DNA of 64,000 nt, taken from NCBI RefSeq assembly GCF_001940525.2, contig NZ_CP019437.1:780501-844500 (forward strand), read 5' to 3'. The notes under the pieces are model-generated. The model did no database searches. It saw nothing but the letters and a program-made list of their open reading frames with translations, and was not told the DNA's origin. Positions within the stretch are counted from its first letter, which is position 1; each line of letters starts with the position of its first letter. The DNA comes from Thioclava nitratireducens (GTDB taxonomy: Bacteria; Pseudomonadota; Alphaproteobacteria; Rhodobacterales; Rhodobacteraceae). Below are positions 1 to 8,378 of the stretch, in pieces. The translations under genes were made by a program, and so were the position numbers.

Positions 1-62
1 TCATCCCAGCTGGATTTCGCATGACGGGTCAGGATCAGGCGGCGATAGCCGAGCGGGGTCAT
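1..62 (-). CDS. SixA-type histidine phosphatase, N-terminal fragment
   Basis: This is the start of a gene that runs off the left edge of the window, too short to be called as a full ORF. Translation from the ATG at 62 gives [20 protein letters not shown]. The RHAKSSW segment is the phosphohistidine (RHG) catalytic motif of SixA-like members of the histidine phosphatase superfamily, which remove phosphate from phosphohistidine or small phospho-compounds in the cytoplasm. Its ATG overlaps the stop of the upstream ferredoxin-like gene (ATGA), so the two are translationally coupled and probably belong to the argB operon. Only about 20 residues are visible, so the family is supported but the exact function is not. 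Confidence 0.72.
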   Translation of the reverse strand, partial: MTPLGYRRLILTRHAKSSWD

Positions 63-709
63 GGGTGAAACTGCCTCATATGCCATGCGGATTGCTGGGG
101 CAGCCTGCCATAGCTTTCACCTGCCGGGCAAGCGCGTCTTGCAAGGCAGCCGAGATCGCGACAGGTCGCACCCTCGGGGCGGTCGAGATGCGCGTGACAG
201 CTTGCCGTGTCGTAACCGTCCGCCGTGAGCGCGTCGACCGGGCAGGCGGTGGCGCAGGGCGCGGGGCAACCGAGGCAGGGATTGGCTGCGGCTGCGGGCA
301 GCGGAAGCAAGCCGGGCAGGGCCAGTGCGCCCCGTACCGAGGCCCAGAGGCCCATATGCATATGGCACATCAGGTGGACCGGCGAGGCGAAGCTCTGTCC
401 GCTTTTCAAGGCCCAGCTTACGAATGGCTGCCAGGGCGGACCGGTGAAGGGGAAAAGCGCGCGGGCTTCAAATTGCCGTGCGATGGCGCCGATCACCCGT
501 GCCGACCAGCGATCCAGAGGATCGAGAACGTCCTCGGCGAATTCCGGCTGAGCGGTGACATGCGCCCAAAACCCCGGCTCGTCGGGGGAGATCAGCGCGA
601 TCGTCTCGCTGCCCTCATGCAGCAGCCCCGATACGAACAGCCGATGCGGGGCGAGCGCCTCCGCGAGCGGCTCGATCGCCGGAAAAGTCACCGGCGGCGT
701 CTCACTCAC
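59..709 (-). CDS. Ferredoxin-like 4Fe-4S protein
   Basis: A 216-residue cytoplasmic protein with a C-terminal cysteine cluster. [17 protein letters not shown] is one complete 4Fe-4S ferredoxin motif. A later stretch, [18 protein letters not shown], is Cys-rich but lacks the regular CxxCxxC spacing. The N-terminal 140 residues have no motif I recognise. The gene starts 8 bases inside the end of argB and ends in an ATGA overlap with the SixA-like gene, so it sits in the middle of a tight minus-strand operon. An electron-transfer or iron-sulfur structural role is inferred; no substrate can be assigned. Confidence 0.75.
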   Translation of the reverse strand: MSETPPVTFPAIEPLAEALAPHRLFVSGLLHEGSETIALISPDEPGFWAHVTAQPEFAEDVLDPLDRWSARVIGAIARQFEARALFPFTGPPWQPFVSWALKSGQSFASPVHLMCHMHMGLWASVRGALALPGLLPLPAAAANPCLGCPAPCATACPVDALTADGYDTASCHAHLDRPEGATCRDLGCLARRACPAGESYGRLPQQSAWHMRQFHP

Positions 710-1595
710 CGCGCGGTTTCACGCGCGGCTCGGTCGAGCGGATCATCGAGCCCGCCCCATGTTCGGTGAACAGTTCCAGCAGGCAGGCATTGGCCACGCG
801 CCCGTCGACGATGACAACCGCGCGCACGCCCTCTTCGACCGCTTTCAGCGCGGTCTCGACCTTGGGGATCATGCCGCCCGCGATGGTGCCATCGGCGATC
901 ATCGCTGTGACGTCTTCCGGCGTCAGCTGCGTCACCACTTCGCCCGCCTTGTTCTTGACGCCCGCTACGTCGGTCAGCAGGAGCAGGCGATCGGCGCGCA
1001 ACGCGCCCGCGATGGCGCCAGCCGCAGTGTCGCCATTGACATTGAATGTCTCGTTATCCGCCATACCGGTCGCGACCGGGGCGATCACCGGGATCATTCC
1101 CGCGTTGTAGAGGTCGCGGATCACCTGCACGTTCATCTCGACCGGACGACCGACGAAACCGAGTTCCGGGTCGTCCGCCTCGCAGACCATCAGGTCGTCG
1201 TCCTTGCCCGAGATACCGACCGCACGACCGCCCTGATCGTTGATCGCCTGCACGATGCGCTTGTTGACGAGGCCCGAGAGGATCATCTCGACCACCTCGA
1301 CGGTCGCCTTGTCGGTGACGCGCTTGCCGCGGACCCACTGGCTCTCGATGCCGAGCTTGCCCAGCATCTCGTTGATCATCGGCCCGCCGCCATGCACCAC
1401 GACCGGGAAGATACCGACCTGGCGCATCAGCACGATATCGCGGGCGAAATCGGCCATCGCCTCTTCGTCGCCCATCGCGTTTCCGCCGAATTTCACCACG
1501 ACCACGGCGCCGGAATAGCGTTGCAGGTAGGGCAGGGCTTCGGAGAGGGTGCGGGCGGTGGCAATCCAGTCACGATCCATGGTCTGCTTTCTCAT
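702..1595 (-). CDS. argB: Acetylglutamate kinase
   Basis: ArgB phosphorylates N-acetyl-L-glutamate with ATP, the second step of the acetylated arginine pathway in the cytoplasm. The sequence shows the amino-acid-kinase signatures: KFGGNAMG near the N-terminus, VHGGGPMI (acetylglutamate-binding glycine loop), NVNGDTAAG and [14 protein letters not shown] chose the start at 1595 ([10 protein letters not shown], 297 aa) because GAGGA lies 9 bases upstream; the frame is open to 1625, and 1580 (MDRDW) is an alternative. It is the first gene of an operon with the ferredoxin-like and SixA-like genes and is divergent from the SDR gene, leaving a 134-bp shared promoter region. Confidence 0.95.
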   Translation of the reverse strand: MRKQTMDRDWIATARTLSEALPYLQRYSGAVVVVKFGGNAMGDEEAMADFARDIVLMRQVGIFPVVVHGGGPMINEMLGKLGIESQWVRGKRVTDKATVEVVEMILSGLVNKRIVQAINDQGGRAVGISGKDDDLMVCEADDPELGFVGRPVEMNVQVIRDLYNAGMIPVIAPVATGMADNETFNVNGDTAAGAIAGALRADRLLLLTDVAGVKNKAGEVVTQLTPEDVTAMIADGTIAGGMIPKVETALKAVEEGVRAVVIVDGRVANACLLELFTEHGAGSMIRSTEPRVKPRGE

Positions 1596-1729
1596 CTGGC
1601 TGGTCCTCGGGCAGGGTGATCCCATCTTGCTAGACCGTTCGCGCCGGGTTTGGAAGGGCGCAATCGGGGCCGTTGCGCTCGGACCAAAACCGACTAGGGT
1701 CGGGAACGCGCTGACGGGGAGTTCGAGTG

Positions 1730-2461
1730 ATGGACGATCGCAAAGTAATGCTGCTGACAGGGGCGAGCCGCGGGATCGGCCACGCCACGGTGAAACGTTT
1801 CGCAGCCGAGGGGTGGCGCGTGATTACCTGTTCGCGCCAACCGTTTCCCGAGCAATGCCCGTGGGGCGGCGGCCGCGAAGACCACATTCAGGTCGATCTC
1901 TCGAAGCCCGACGAGGTGATCGACGCGATCGCAGATATTCGCAGCCGGATCGACGGGCGGCTGCATGCCTTGGTGAACAATGCCGGGATTTCGCCCAAAG
2001 GGCCCGAGGGCGAGCGGCTCAATACGCTCGACACCGATCTGCGTACCTGGGGGCAGGTGTTCCACGTCAATTTCTTCGCCTCCATCGTGCTTGCGCGCGG
2101 GTTGGTCGAGGAACTGTCGGCGGCGCAGGGGGCTGTGGTCAACGTGACCTCCATCGCCGGGCTGCGGGTGCATCCTTTCGCGGGGGCGGCCTATTCCACG
2201 TCGAAGGCGGCACTGAAGGCGCTGACGCGCGAAATGGCGCATGATTTCGGGCCGCTCGGCGTGCGCGTGAACGCGATCGCGCCGGGCGAGATCGAAACCT
2301 CGATCCTCAGCCCCGGCACCGAGAAGATCGTCGAGAACCTGCCGTTGCGAAGGCTCGGCCAACCGTCGGAAGTGGCGGATGTGATCTGGTTCCTGTGCTC
2401 GGATGCGTCGAGCTACGTCACCGGCACCGAGATCGAGGTGAACGCGGGCCAGCACGTCTGA
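1730..2461 (+). CDS. SDR family oxidoreductase
   Basis: A short-chain dehydrogenase/reductase of about 243 residues, the classical SDR length. It has the Rossmann nucleotide-binding motif TGASRGIG, the NNAG motif, and the catalytic Ser-Tyr-Lys arrangement (TSIAGL, then YSTSK). The C-terminal [13 protein letters not shown] is typical of FabG-like SDRs. The upstream GTG at 1727 is in frame, but the ATG at 1730 with GGGGAG ahead of it is the better start. It faces plsY convergently with only 6 bases between the stops. The substrate cannot be inferred. Confidence 0.88.
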   Translation: MDDRKVMLLTGASRGIGHATVKRFAAEGWRVITCSRQPFPEQCPWGGGREDHIQVDLSKPDEVIDAIADIRSRIDGRLHALVNNAGISPKGPEGERLNTLDTDLRTWGQVFHVNFFASIVLARGLVEELSAAQGAVVNVTSIAGLRVHPFAGAAYSTSKAALKALTREMAHDFGPLGVRVNAIAPGEIETSILSPGTEKIVENLPLRRLGQPSEVADVIWFLCSDASSYVTGTEIEVNAGQHV

Positions 2462-2467
2462 GGTGGC

Positions 2468-3076
2468 TCAGGTCTTCTTGCCGATCTTCGGCTCCGTGCC
2501 CATTGCAAGGCGTGCGATATTGGTGCGGTGGCGCCAGAAGATCAGCACCGACAGGCCCGCCGCCAGCATCATCAATTCGCGATAGCCGAGGAAATAGGCC
2601 AACGGTACCGTCGCCGCCGCCGAAACAAGTGCTGCGAGCGAGGAAATCCGCGTTACCACCGCGGTCACCAGCCAGACGGCGCAGGTCGCGAGACCCACAG
2701 GCCAGGCCAGCGCGATCATCGTGCCGAGGAAGGTCGCGACCCCTTTGCCGCCCTGAAAGCGCAGCCAGACCGGGTAGATATGACCGATGAAGGCCGCAGC
2801 GCCCGCCACCTGTGCGGCTGTTTCTCCCAGCACATAGCGCGCGATGAGAACCGCGATCGCGCCTTTGCCGCTGTCGAGGAGCAGGGTCGCGAGCGCCGCG
2901 CTCTTGCTTCCGGTGCGCAGGACGTTCGTCGCGCCGATATTCCCGGAGCCGATCTTGCGCAGGTCGCCCAGTTTGAAAAGCTTGGTGATAACGAGCCCAA
3001 AGGGCACGGATCCGAGCAGGTAGCCCAGTGCAGCCACCAGCCCGAGCCATGCGGACCCGTTCTCAATTCCCGGCAT
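2468..3076 (-). CDS. plsY: Acyl-phosphate:glycerol-3-phosphate acyltransferase
   Basis: PlsY is the inner-membrane enzyme that acylates glycerol-3-phosphate using acyl-phosphate, the first step of phospholipid synthesis. The 202-residue protein has the usual length and several hydrophobic segments. The three PlsY motifs can be seen: GSGNIGATNVLRTG, the GGKGVATFLG substrate loop, and a C-terminal segment with TNIARL. It is the last gene of the minus-strand cluster pyrB / PH-like / pseudo-dihydroorotase / plsY, 19 bases after the dihydroorotase-like gene. Confidence 0.94.
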   Translation of the reverse strand: MPGIENGSAWLGLVAALGYLLGSVPFGLVITKLFKLGDLRKIGSGNIGATNVLRTGSKSAALATLLLDSGKGAIAVLIARYVLGETAAQVAGAAAFIGHIYPVWLRFQGGKGVATFLGTMIALAWPVGLATCAVWLVTAVVTRISSLAALVSAAATVPLAYFLGYRELMMLAAGLSVLIFWRHRTNIARLAMGTEPKIGKKT

Positions 3077-3095
3077 GTGCCTGCCCTCGCCTCAT

Positions 3096-4376
3096 TTATG
3101 AGTCGTTATTGTTGTTATAAACCTGCACCCCTGCGACGAATGTGGCAAGCGTTTTGCCTTCCATTCGAGCGGTATCGAAGGGGGTATTCTTCGATTTTGA
3201 GCGCAATTTAAACCTGTCGAGCACGAACGGCGCGTCCGGATCGAAGAGCACGAGGTCTGCCGGAGCTCCCTCGGAAAGCCGCCCCTGCGGCAGTCCGAGC
3301 CGCTTTGCCGGGTTCAGCGACATCGCCCGGAACAGCTGCGGCAGGGTCAGCTGACCGGCATGATACAGGCGCATCGCAGCAGGCAGGATCGTCTCTAGCC
3401 CGACCGCGCCAGAGGCCGCTTCCTCGAAGGGCAGGCGCTTGGATTCCTCGTCGGCGGGCGTGTGGAGCGAGCAGATCACGTCGATCGTTCCGTCCGCCAC
3501 CGCCTCGATCACCGCGAGCCGGTCTTCCTCGTCGCGCAGCGGCGGCGTCAGTTTGAAAAAGGTTCGGTAATCGCCCACGTCGAGCGCGTTCAGCGTCAGG
3601 TGGTGGATCGAGACCCCGGCGGTGACATCAAGCCCCGCCGCCTTCGCACGGCTCAGCGCGGGCAGGGCCTTCGCGGTGGTGATCTGGTCGGCGTGATAGG
3701 CGAGGCCCGTCATCTCCACCAGCGCCAGATCGCGGTCGAGCCCCATCCGCTCGGCCATCGGGGACACGCCGGGAAGACCGCGCAGTGAGGCGAATTTGCC
3801 CGAGGTGACGGCCGCTCCTTTCGACAGGACCGGTTCCTGCGGATGGCCGATCACCAGAGCCCCCAGATGGGCCGCATAGGTGAAGGCGCGTTGCAGCACC
3901 TTGGTCTGATCCGAGACGCGCGTGACATCTGTGAAAGCCACCGCGCCGGCATCTTTCAGAAAGCCGATCTCGGTCATTTCCTGCCCGTCGCGGCCCTTGG
4001 TCAGCGCCGCCATATGGAGGATACGCACCGGCGCATCCGCTGCACGGCGTGTGACGAATTCCAGCGTCTCGGGATTGTCGATGGCGGGCTGCGTGTCGGG
4101 ACGGGCGATGATGGTGGTCACGCCCCCGGCTGCGGCGGCCAGCGCCGCCGTGCGGAAGCTTTCCATGTGGCGCTCGCCCGGCTCACCGATCTTCACACCC
4201 AGATCGACGATCCCCGGCGCGAGGCATTTGCCGCGGCAATCGATCACCTCGGCATCGGCGGGCGCGGACATGTCGCCGATCGCCGCGATCCGGTCGCCGT
4301 CGATCACCACGTTTCCGGTAGTTTCGGTCAGTGCCTCGGGGTCGATCAGGCGGGCGTTTTCGAGGAAAAGGGTCAT
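3096..4376 (-). CDS. pyrX: Dihydroorotase-like protein, probably non-catalytic (PyrX type)
   Basis: A 426-residue amidohydrolase-fold protein. Overall it aligns with class I dihydroorotase: it ends in ADLVLFDPD and RSKSKNTPF as in PyrC. The metal-binding motif normally DxHxHxREPG reads VDLGVKIGEPG (residues 57-67), so both zinc-ligand histidines are missing. The catalytic segment normally SDHAPH reads SLHTPA, so the catalytic Asp is also missing. This is the pattern of the inactive pseudo-dihydroorotase (PyrX/PyrC') that assembles with aspartate carbamoyltransferase, and pyrB is two genes upstream. I chose the start at 4376; the frame is open further to 4451. An active PyrC must be encoded elsewhere. 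The C-terminus ends in a run of four Asn. Confidence 0.85.
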   Translation of the reverse strand: MTLFLENARLIDPEALTETTGNVVIDGDRIAAIGDMSAPADAEVIDCRGKCLAPGIVDLGVKIGEPGERHMESFRTAALAAAAGGVTTIIARPDTQPAIDNPETLEFVTRRAADAPVRILHMAALTKGRDGQEMTEIGFLKDAGAVAFTDVTRVSDQTKVLQRAFTYAAHLGALVIGHPQEPVLSKGAAVTSGKFASLRGLPGVSPMAERMGLDRDLALVEMTGLAYHADQITTAKALPALSRAKAAGLDVTAGVSIHHLTLNALDVGDYRTFFKLTPPLRDEEDRLAVIEAVADGTIDVICSLHTPADEESKRLPFEEAASGAVGLETILPAAMRLYHAGQLTLPQLFRAMSLNPAKRLGLPQGRLSEGAPADLVLFDPDAPFVLDRFKLRSKSKNTPFDTARMEGKTLATFVAGVQVYNNNNDS

Positions 4377-4386
4377 GCTTCGTGCC

Positions 4387-4872
4387 TCACTTCGCCACCA
4401 GTTTGCGCGCGGCCCGCGCGCTCTCGATTTCGCGCACCACCGGGCCTGCATCGGCGAGGTGGCGGATCAGATGCTTGTCGCCGCTTTTCGTCACGACCTG
4501 CACGTCGCCCATCAGCGAGCGCACCGCGTCAATCTGCAGCAGCATCACCTGTTTGCCCTGTGGCCCGATCAGGCGGCGGTCGGTCAATTGCCAGCGCCGC
4601 GCGAAGGCCTCCGAGCGGAAATAGAGCCCGCGGGCAGCCATGCCGACCACGATGGCGAAGCTCGCGATCACCACCTGATCGGGTTTGCCGAGCCAGAACA
4701 GCACCGCCGAGACCAGCACCGCACCGATCACCGCCAGAACCGCATGGTCGGTCCAGTAGCGTTTCTTGTCCGCCGTGAAGACGGCCAGAACTTTCTCGCC
4801 CTCTTCCAGCGGCAATTCGCTTTCGGGGCCGGGGCGGTAGTTGAGAACCTCGTCGCGCTTGATCTCAGACAT
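4387..4872 (-). CDS. Membrane protein with PH-like domain, unknown function
   Basis: A 161-residue protein with a charged N-terminus, two closely spaced hydrophobic segments (roughly residues 45-62 and 68-82), then a soluble domain beginning [15 protein letters not shown]. The 'xLTxxRLI' pattern after a membrane hairpin resembles bacterial PH (bPH2/YdbT-like) domains. It sits between pyrB (8-base overlap) and the pseudo-dihydroorotase (10 bases), so it is cotranscribed with pyrimidine genes. No pyrimidine role can be read from its sequence. Confidence 0.7.
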   Translation of the reverse strand: MSEIKRDEVLNYRPGPESELPLEEGEKVLAVFTADKKRYWTDHAVLAVIGAVLVSAVLFWLGKPDQVVIASFAIVVGMAARGLYFRSEAFARRWQLTDRRLIGPQGKQVMLLQIDAVRSLMGDVQVVTKSGDKHLIRHLADAGPVVREIESARAARKLVAK

Positions 4873-5830
4873 AGGTACCCTCCGTCAAAGCGCGCCCGCG
4901 CTCTGCCCGCAGGTTGCGCGCCAAGAGATCCATCACCGCCATGCGCACCGCCACGCCCATCTCGACCTGTTCCTGAATGACCGAGCGGTTGATGTCGTCG
5001 GCGATGGTGCCGTCGATCTCCACGCCGCGGTTCATCGGGCCCGGATGCATGACGATCGCGTCTTCCTTGGCATAGGCGAGCTTCTCGGCATCCAGCCCGT
5101 AGCGGTGGAAATATTCGCGCTCCGACGGGATGAAGCCACCATCCATCCGCTCTTTCTGAAGCCGCAGCATCATCACCACATCGGCGTCGCGCAGGCCTTC
5201 GCGCATGTCGTGATAGACTTCGCAGCCGAATTCGCCCACGCCCGAGGGCATCAGCGTCGGCGGCGCCACGAGGCGTACGCGGTTCTCCATCTTGCCCAGG
5301 AGGATCAGGTTGGAGCGCGCCACCCGGCTATGGGCGACATCGCCGCAGATCGCGACCGTGAGGCGCTTGATCCGGCCCTTCTCGCGCCGGATCGTCAGCG
5401 CATCCAGAAGTGCCTGCGTGGGGTGTTCATGCTTGCCGTCGCCCGCATTGATCACCGCGCATTCGACCTTCTGCGCCAACAGATCGACCGCGCCGGACGA
5501 GCCGTGCCGCACCACCAGCAGATCGGGATGCATCGCGTTCAGCGTCAGCGCGGTGTCGATCAGGGTTTCGCCCTTCTTCACCGAAGAGGTCTGCATCGAC
5601 ATGTTCATCACGTCCGCTCCGAGCCGCTTGCCCGCAAGCTCGAAACTCGATTGGGTCCGCGTCGAATTCTCGAAGAACATGTTGATCGCGGTCATCCCGG
5701 CCAACGCGTCGGTCTTTTTCACCGTGCGACGGTTCAGATCCACATATTGTTCGGCGAGGTCGAGAACGGTGAGGATATCCTCGGGGCTCAGATGTTCGAT
5801 CCCCAGCAGGTGCCTTGGGCGAAAAGCCAT
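4865..5830 (-). CDS. pyrB: Aspartate carbamoyltransferase catalytic subunit
   Basis: PyrB condenses carbamoyl phosphate with aspartate to give N-carbamoylaspartate in de novo pyrimidine synthesis. Its 321 residues carry the carbamoyl-phosphate motif [11 protein letters not shown], the [10 protein letters not shown] motif, and [10 protein letters not shown] near the C-terminus. It is the first gene of the pyrB / PH-like / pyrX / plsY cluster. No regulatory chain (pyrI) is present. In related bacteria with this arrangement the catalytic chain forms a complex with the pseudo-dihydroorotase. The gene is divergent from the DNA glycosylase gene, with 98 bases between them. Confidence 0.95.
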   Translation of the reverse strand: MAFRPRHLLGIEHLSPEDILTVLDLAEQYVDLNRRTVKKTDALAGMTAINMFFENSTRTQSSFELAGKRLGADVMNMSMQTSSVKKGETLIDTALTLNAMHPDLLVVRHGSSGAVDLLAQKVECAVINAGDGKHEHPTQALLDALTIRREKGRIKRLTVAICGDVAHSRVARSNLILLGKMENRVRLVAPPTLMPSGVGEFGCEVYHDMREGLRDADVVMMLRLQKERMDGGFIPSEREYFHRYGLDAEKLAYAKEDAIVMHPGPMNRGVEIDGTIADDINRSVIQEQVEMGVAVRMAVMDLLARNLRAERGRALTEGTYV

Positions 5831-5928
5831 TGCGCGATGCTCCGGTTAGACTGCGACGCTTATGGCAAACGGGGGGGCGGGCGTCCAGCCGCTTTACCGA
5901 CGCAGCGCCCATGGGGTAGGGTCGCGCA

Positions 5929-6753
5929 ATGGAGACTCAGCCGACCCCGGAAATCGACTATCACGCAGCTCTGGCCGCCCTCGAATGGCAGCTGGAAATG
6001 GGCGTCGACACCGTCATCGGTGACACGCCGGTCGACTGCTATGCGCTGCCCGATAAATCCGCGCAGGCCAAGGCGAAGGCGCCCGAGGCTGCGCCCGTGG
6101 CGGACCGGGATTTGCCGCCGGTGGCGCAGATGGCAAAGATCGAGGGCCCCGATCCGGTCGTGGTCGCGCGTGATGCAGCGGGCAAGGCCGAGACGCTCGA
6201 AGGTCTGCGGGCCGCAATCGACGCCTATGAGATGTGTGATCTGAAGCTCGGCGCGCGCAATACGGTCTTTGCCGATGGCAAACCTGCCGCGCGGGTGATG
6301 ATCATCGGCGAGGCGCCGGGGCGCGAAGAGGATCAGAAGGGTCTGCCTTTCGTGGGACGCGCCGGTCAACTGCTCGACAAAATGTTCGGCGCGATCGGTC
6401 TCTCGCGGCAATCGCCCGATGCCGAGGCGGCGCTCTACATCACCAATGTCCTGCCTTGGCGTCCGCCGGGCAATCGCGACCCCGCGCCTGCCGAGATCGC
6501 GCAGATGCTGCCATTCCTCGCCCGCCATGTCGATCTGGCCGATCCTGATCTGATCGTTCTGATGGGCAATGCGTCCTGTGCGGCGGCGCTAGGCAAACGC
6601 GGCATTCTGCGGCTGCGGGGCACATGGGCCGAGGCCTTCGGGCGGCCTGCGCTGCCGATGACCCACCCGGCCTACCTGCTGCGCAATCCGGCGGCGAAGC
6701 GCGAGGCATGGGCGGATCTGCTGCAAATCCGCGCCCGTCTTGATCAGGCGTAA
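5929..6753 (+). CDS. Uracil-DNA glycosylase-like protein (family 4/5 fold)
   Basis: A 274-residue protein of the family often annotated as phage SPO1 DNA polymerase-related or uracil-DNA glycosylase. It has the uracil-pocket motif GEAPGREEDQKGLPFVGRAG, then YITNVLPWRPPGNRDP and a C-terminal MTHPAYLLRNP, which match the family 4 glycosylase active-site blocks. The first about 90 residues are an Ala/Pro-rich extension. Only one Cys (YEMCDLK) is present where canonical family 4 enzymes carry a CxxC pair, so the 4Fe-4S cluster may be absent or changed. It stands alone between pyrB and the RND operon. Confidence 0.82.
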   Translation: METQPTPEIDYHAALAALEWQLEMGVDTVIGDTPVDCYALPDKSAQAKAKAPEAAPVADRDLPPVAQMAKIEGPDPVVVARDAAGKAETLEGLRAAIDAYEMCDLKLGARNTVFADGKPAARVMIIGEAPGREEDQKGLPFVGRAGQLLDKMFGAIGLSRQSPDAEAALYITNVLPWRPPGNRDPAPAEIAQMLPFLARHVDLADPDLIVLMGNASCAAALGKRGILRLRGTWAEAFGRPALPMTHPAYLLRNPAAKREAWADLLQIRARLDQA

Positions 6754-6916
6754 ACCGCGCCAAACGGTCGCGTTTTCGTGAAAAAAGTGACGGACGCGGC
6801 CCCGTGACGCGTAGAGATAACCATTCCCTGCACCTATTTCGGCAAGGTAACATGGAAATCGCGCGACCGTGGGCAATCGCGAGCGCCCGCGCCACTGACG
6901 ACTGATCGGAGATGCC

Positions 6917-8377
6917 ATGCGCTTTCTCACCCGCTCCCTGATGGGGCTGTTTCTTCTGGCGCTGACCGTCGGCCTGCTGGCGATGGGCGGCTTCTCGATC
7001 TTTCAGGCGATGCAGGCCCGCAATGCCGAGAGCGGGCGTGCCCCTACCGCGCGCGAAAGGATTTTTGCTGCCAATGTGATCCCGGTCACCTTCAAGACGA
7101 TGTCGCCCGTGCTGACCGCCTATGGCGAGGTGCGCTCGACCCGCGAGCTGGAACTGCGCGCCGCGACGGCAGGCACGATCGTCGAGCTTGCCCCCGATTT
7201 CGAGGATGGTGCGGAGGTTGAGAAGGGCGCGCTTCTGGTCAAGCTGGACCCGGCGGAGGCGCAGGCGGCGCGCGACAGCGCTGCGGCGACCGTGGCCGAG
7301 GCCGAAGCCGCGCTTGCGCAGGCCGAGCGCGCTTTGACCATCGCGAGGGACGACGTGACGGCGGCGCAGCGGCAAGCCGATCTGCGGCTCAAGGCGCTCG
7401 ACCGGCAGCGCTCGCTCTCGGAGCGGGGCGTCGGCTCTGCTGCCAATCTGGAGACTTCGGAACTGGCGGCCTCGGCGGCCGATCAGGCGGTGTTGAACCG
7501 CCGCTCGGCATTGTCGACTGCGCAGGCGCAGCTCGATACCGCGCGCACCTCGCTGACCCGCGCCAAGATCGGCCTGACCGAAGCCGACCGGAAACTGACC
7601 GATACCGAGATTCGCGCCGAATTTTCCGGGCGACTGGCCGAGGTGAACGCGGTCGCTGGTGGGCTGGTGTCGAATAACGAGATGCTGGGCAAGCTGATCG
7701 ACCCCAACGCGCTGGAAATCGCCTTCCGCGTCTCCACCGCGCAGTTTGCGCGCCTGATCGACGCGCGGGGCGCGCTGCGCGATCTGCCCGTGGGGGTGGA
7801 GCTGGTCGCGGGCGAGGAGACGCTGACCGCCAAGGCAGAGCTTTCGCGCGTGTCGGCGGCGGTCGATGACGGGGTGACGGGGCGCCTGCTGTTCGCGCGT
7901 GTCACCGACGGTCTGGGCAATCTGCGTCCGGGCGATTTCGTGACCGTCCGGCTGGAGGAGCCCGCGCTCGAGAATGTCGCCGAGATTCCCGCCGCGGCGG
8001 TCGATGCGGATGGCACGGTTCTCGTGCTCGGCCCGGAAGACCGTCTGGAAACCGCCGATGTCACCGTGCTGCGCCGGCAGGGCGACGCCGTCATCATCCG
8101 CGCTGAATTCGCGCCCGGCACCGAGATCGTCGCCGAGCGCACGCCGCTTCTGGGCCGTGGAATCAAGCTGCGTCCGATGCGCCCCAGTCAGTCGCAGGCG
8201 GCCGCCGGACCGGAGACGATCAATCTCGATCCCGAGCGCCGCGCCAAGCTGGTAAGCTTCGTCGAAACCAACAAAGTCATGCCCGATACTGCCAAGCAGC
8301 GGTTCCTTGCCGAGCTGAAGCAGGACGAAGTGCCCGTCGCCACCGTCGAGAAGCTCGAATCCCGGATCGGAGGCTGA
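6917..8377 (+). CDS. RND efflux periplasmic adaptor (HlyD/MFP family)
   Basis: A 486-residue membrane-fusion protein. It has an N-terminal membrane anchor (residues about 5-30), a barrel-sandwich half containing ELRAATAGTIVEL, an Ala-rich helical hairpin (about residues 115-215) and a second lipoyl half ending EFSGRLAEVNA. It links an inner-membrane RND pump to an outer-membrane channel. One base separates it from the RND permease, so they form a two-gene operon. No outer-membrane factor lies nearby. The 163-bp region ahead of it is the only candidate promoter. The exported substrate is unknown. Confidence 0.9.
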   Translation: MRFLTRSLMGLFLLALTVGLLAMGGFSIFQAMQARNAESGRAPTARERIFAANVIPVTFKTMSPVLTAYGEVRSTRELELRAATAGTIVELAPDFEDGAEVEKGALLVKLDPAEAQAARDSAAATVAEAEAALAQAERALTIARDDVTAAQRQADLRLKALDRQRSLSERGVGSAANLETSELAASAADQAVLNRRSALSTAQAQLDTARTSLTRAKIGLTEADRKLTDTEIRAEFSGRLAEVNAVAGGLVSNNEMLGKLIDPNALEIAFRVSTAQFARLIDARGALRDLPVGVELVAGEETLTAKAELSRVSAAVDDGVTGRLLFARVTDGLGNLRPGDFVTVRLEEPALENVAEIPAAAVDADGTVLVLGPEDRLETADVTVLRRQGDAVIIRAEFAPGTEIVAERTPLLGRGIKLRPMRPSQSQAAAGPETINLDPERRAKLVSFVETNKVMPDTAKQRFLAELKQDEVPVATVEKLESRIGG

Positions 8378-8378
8378 G

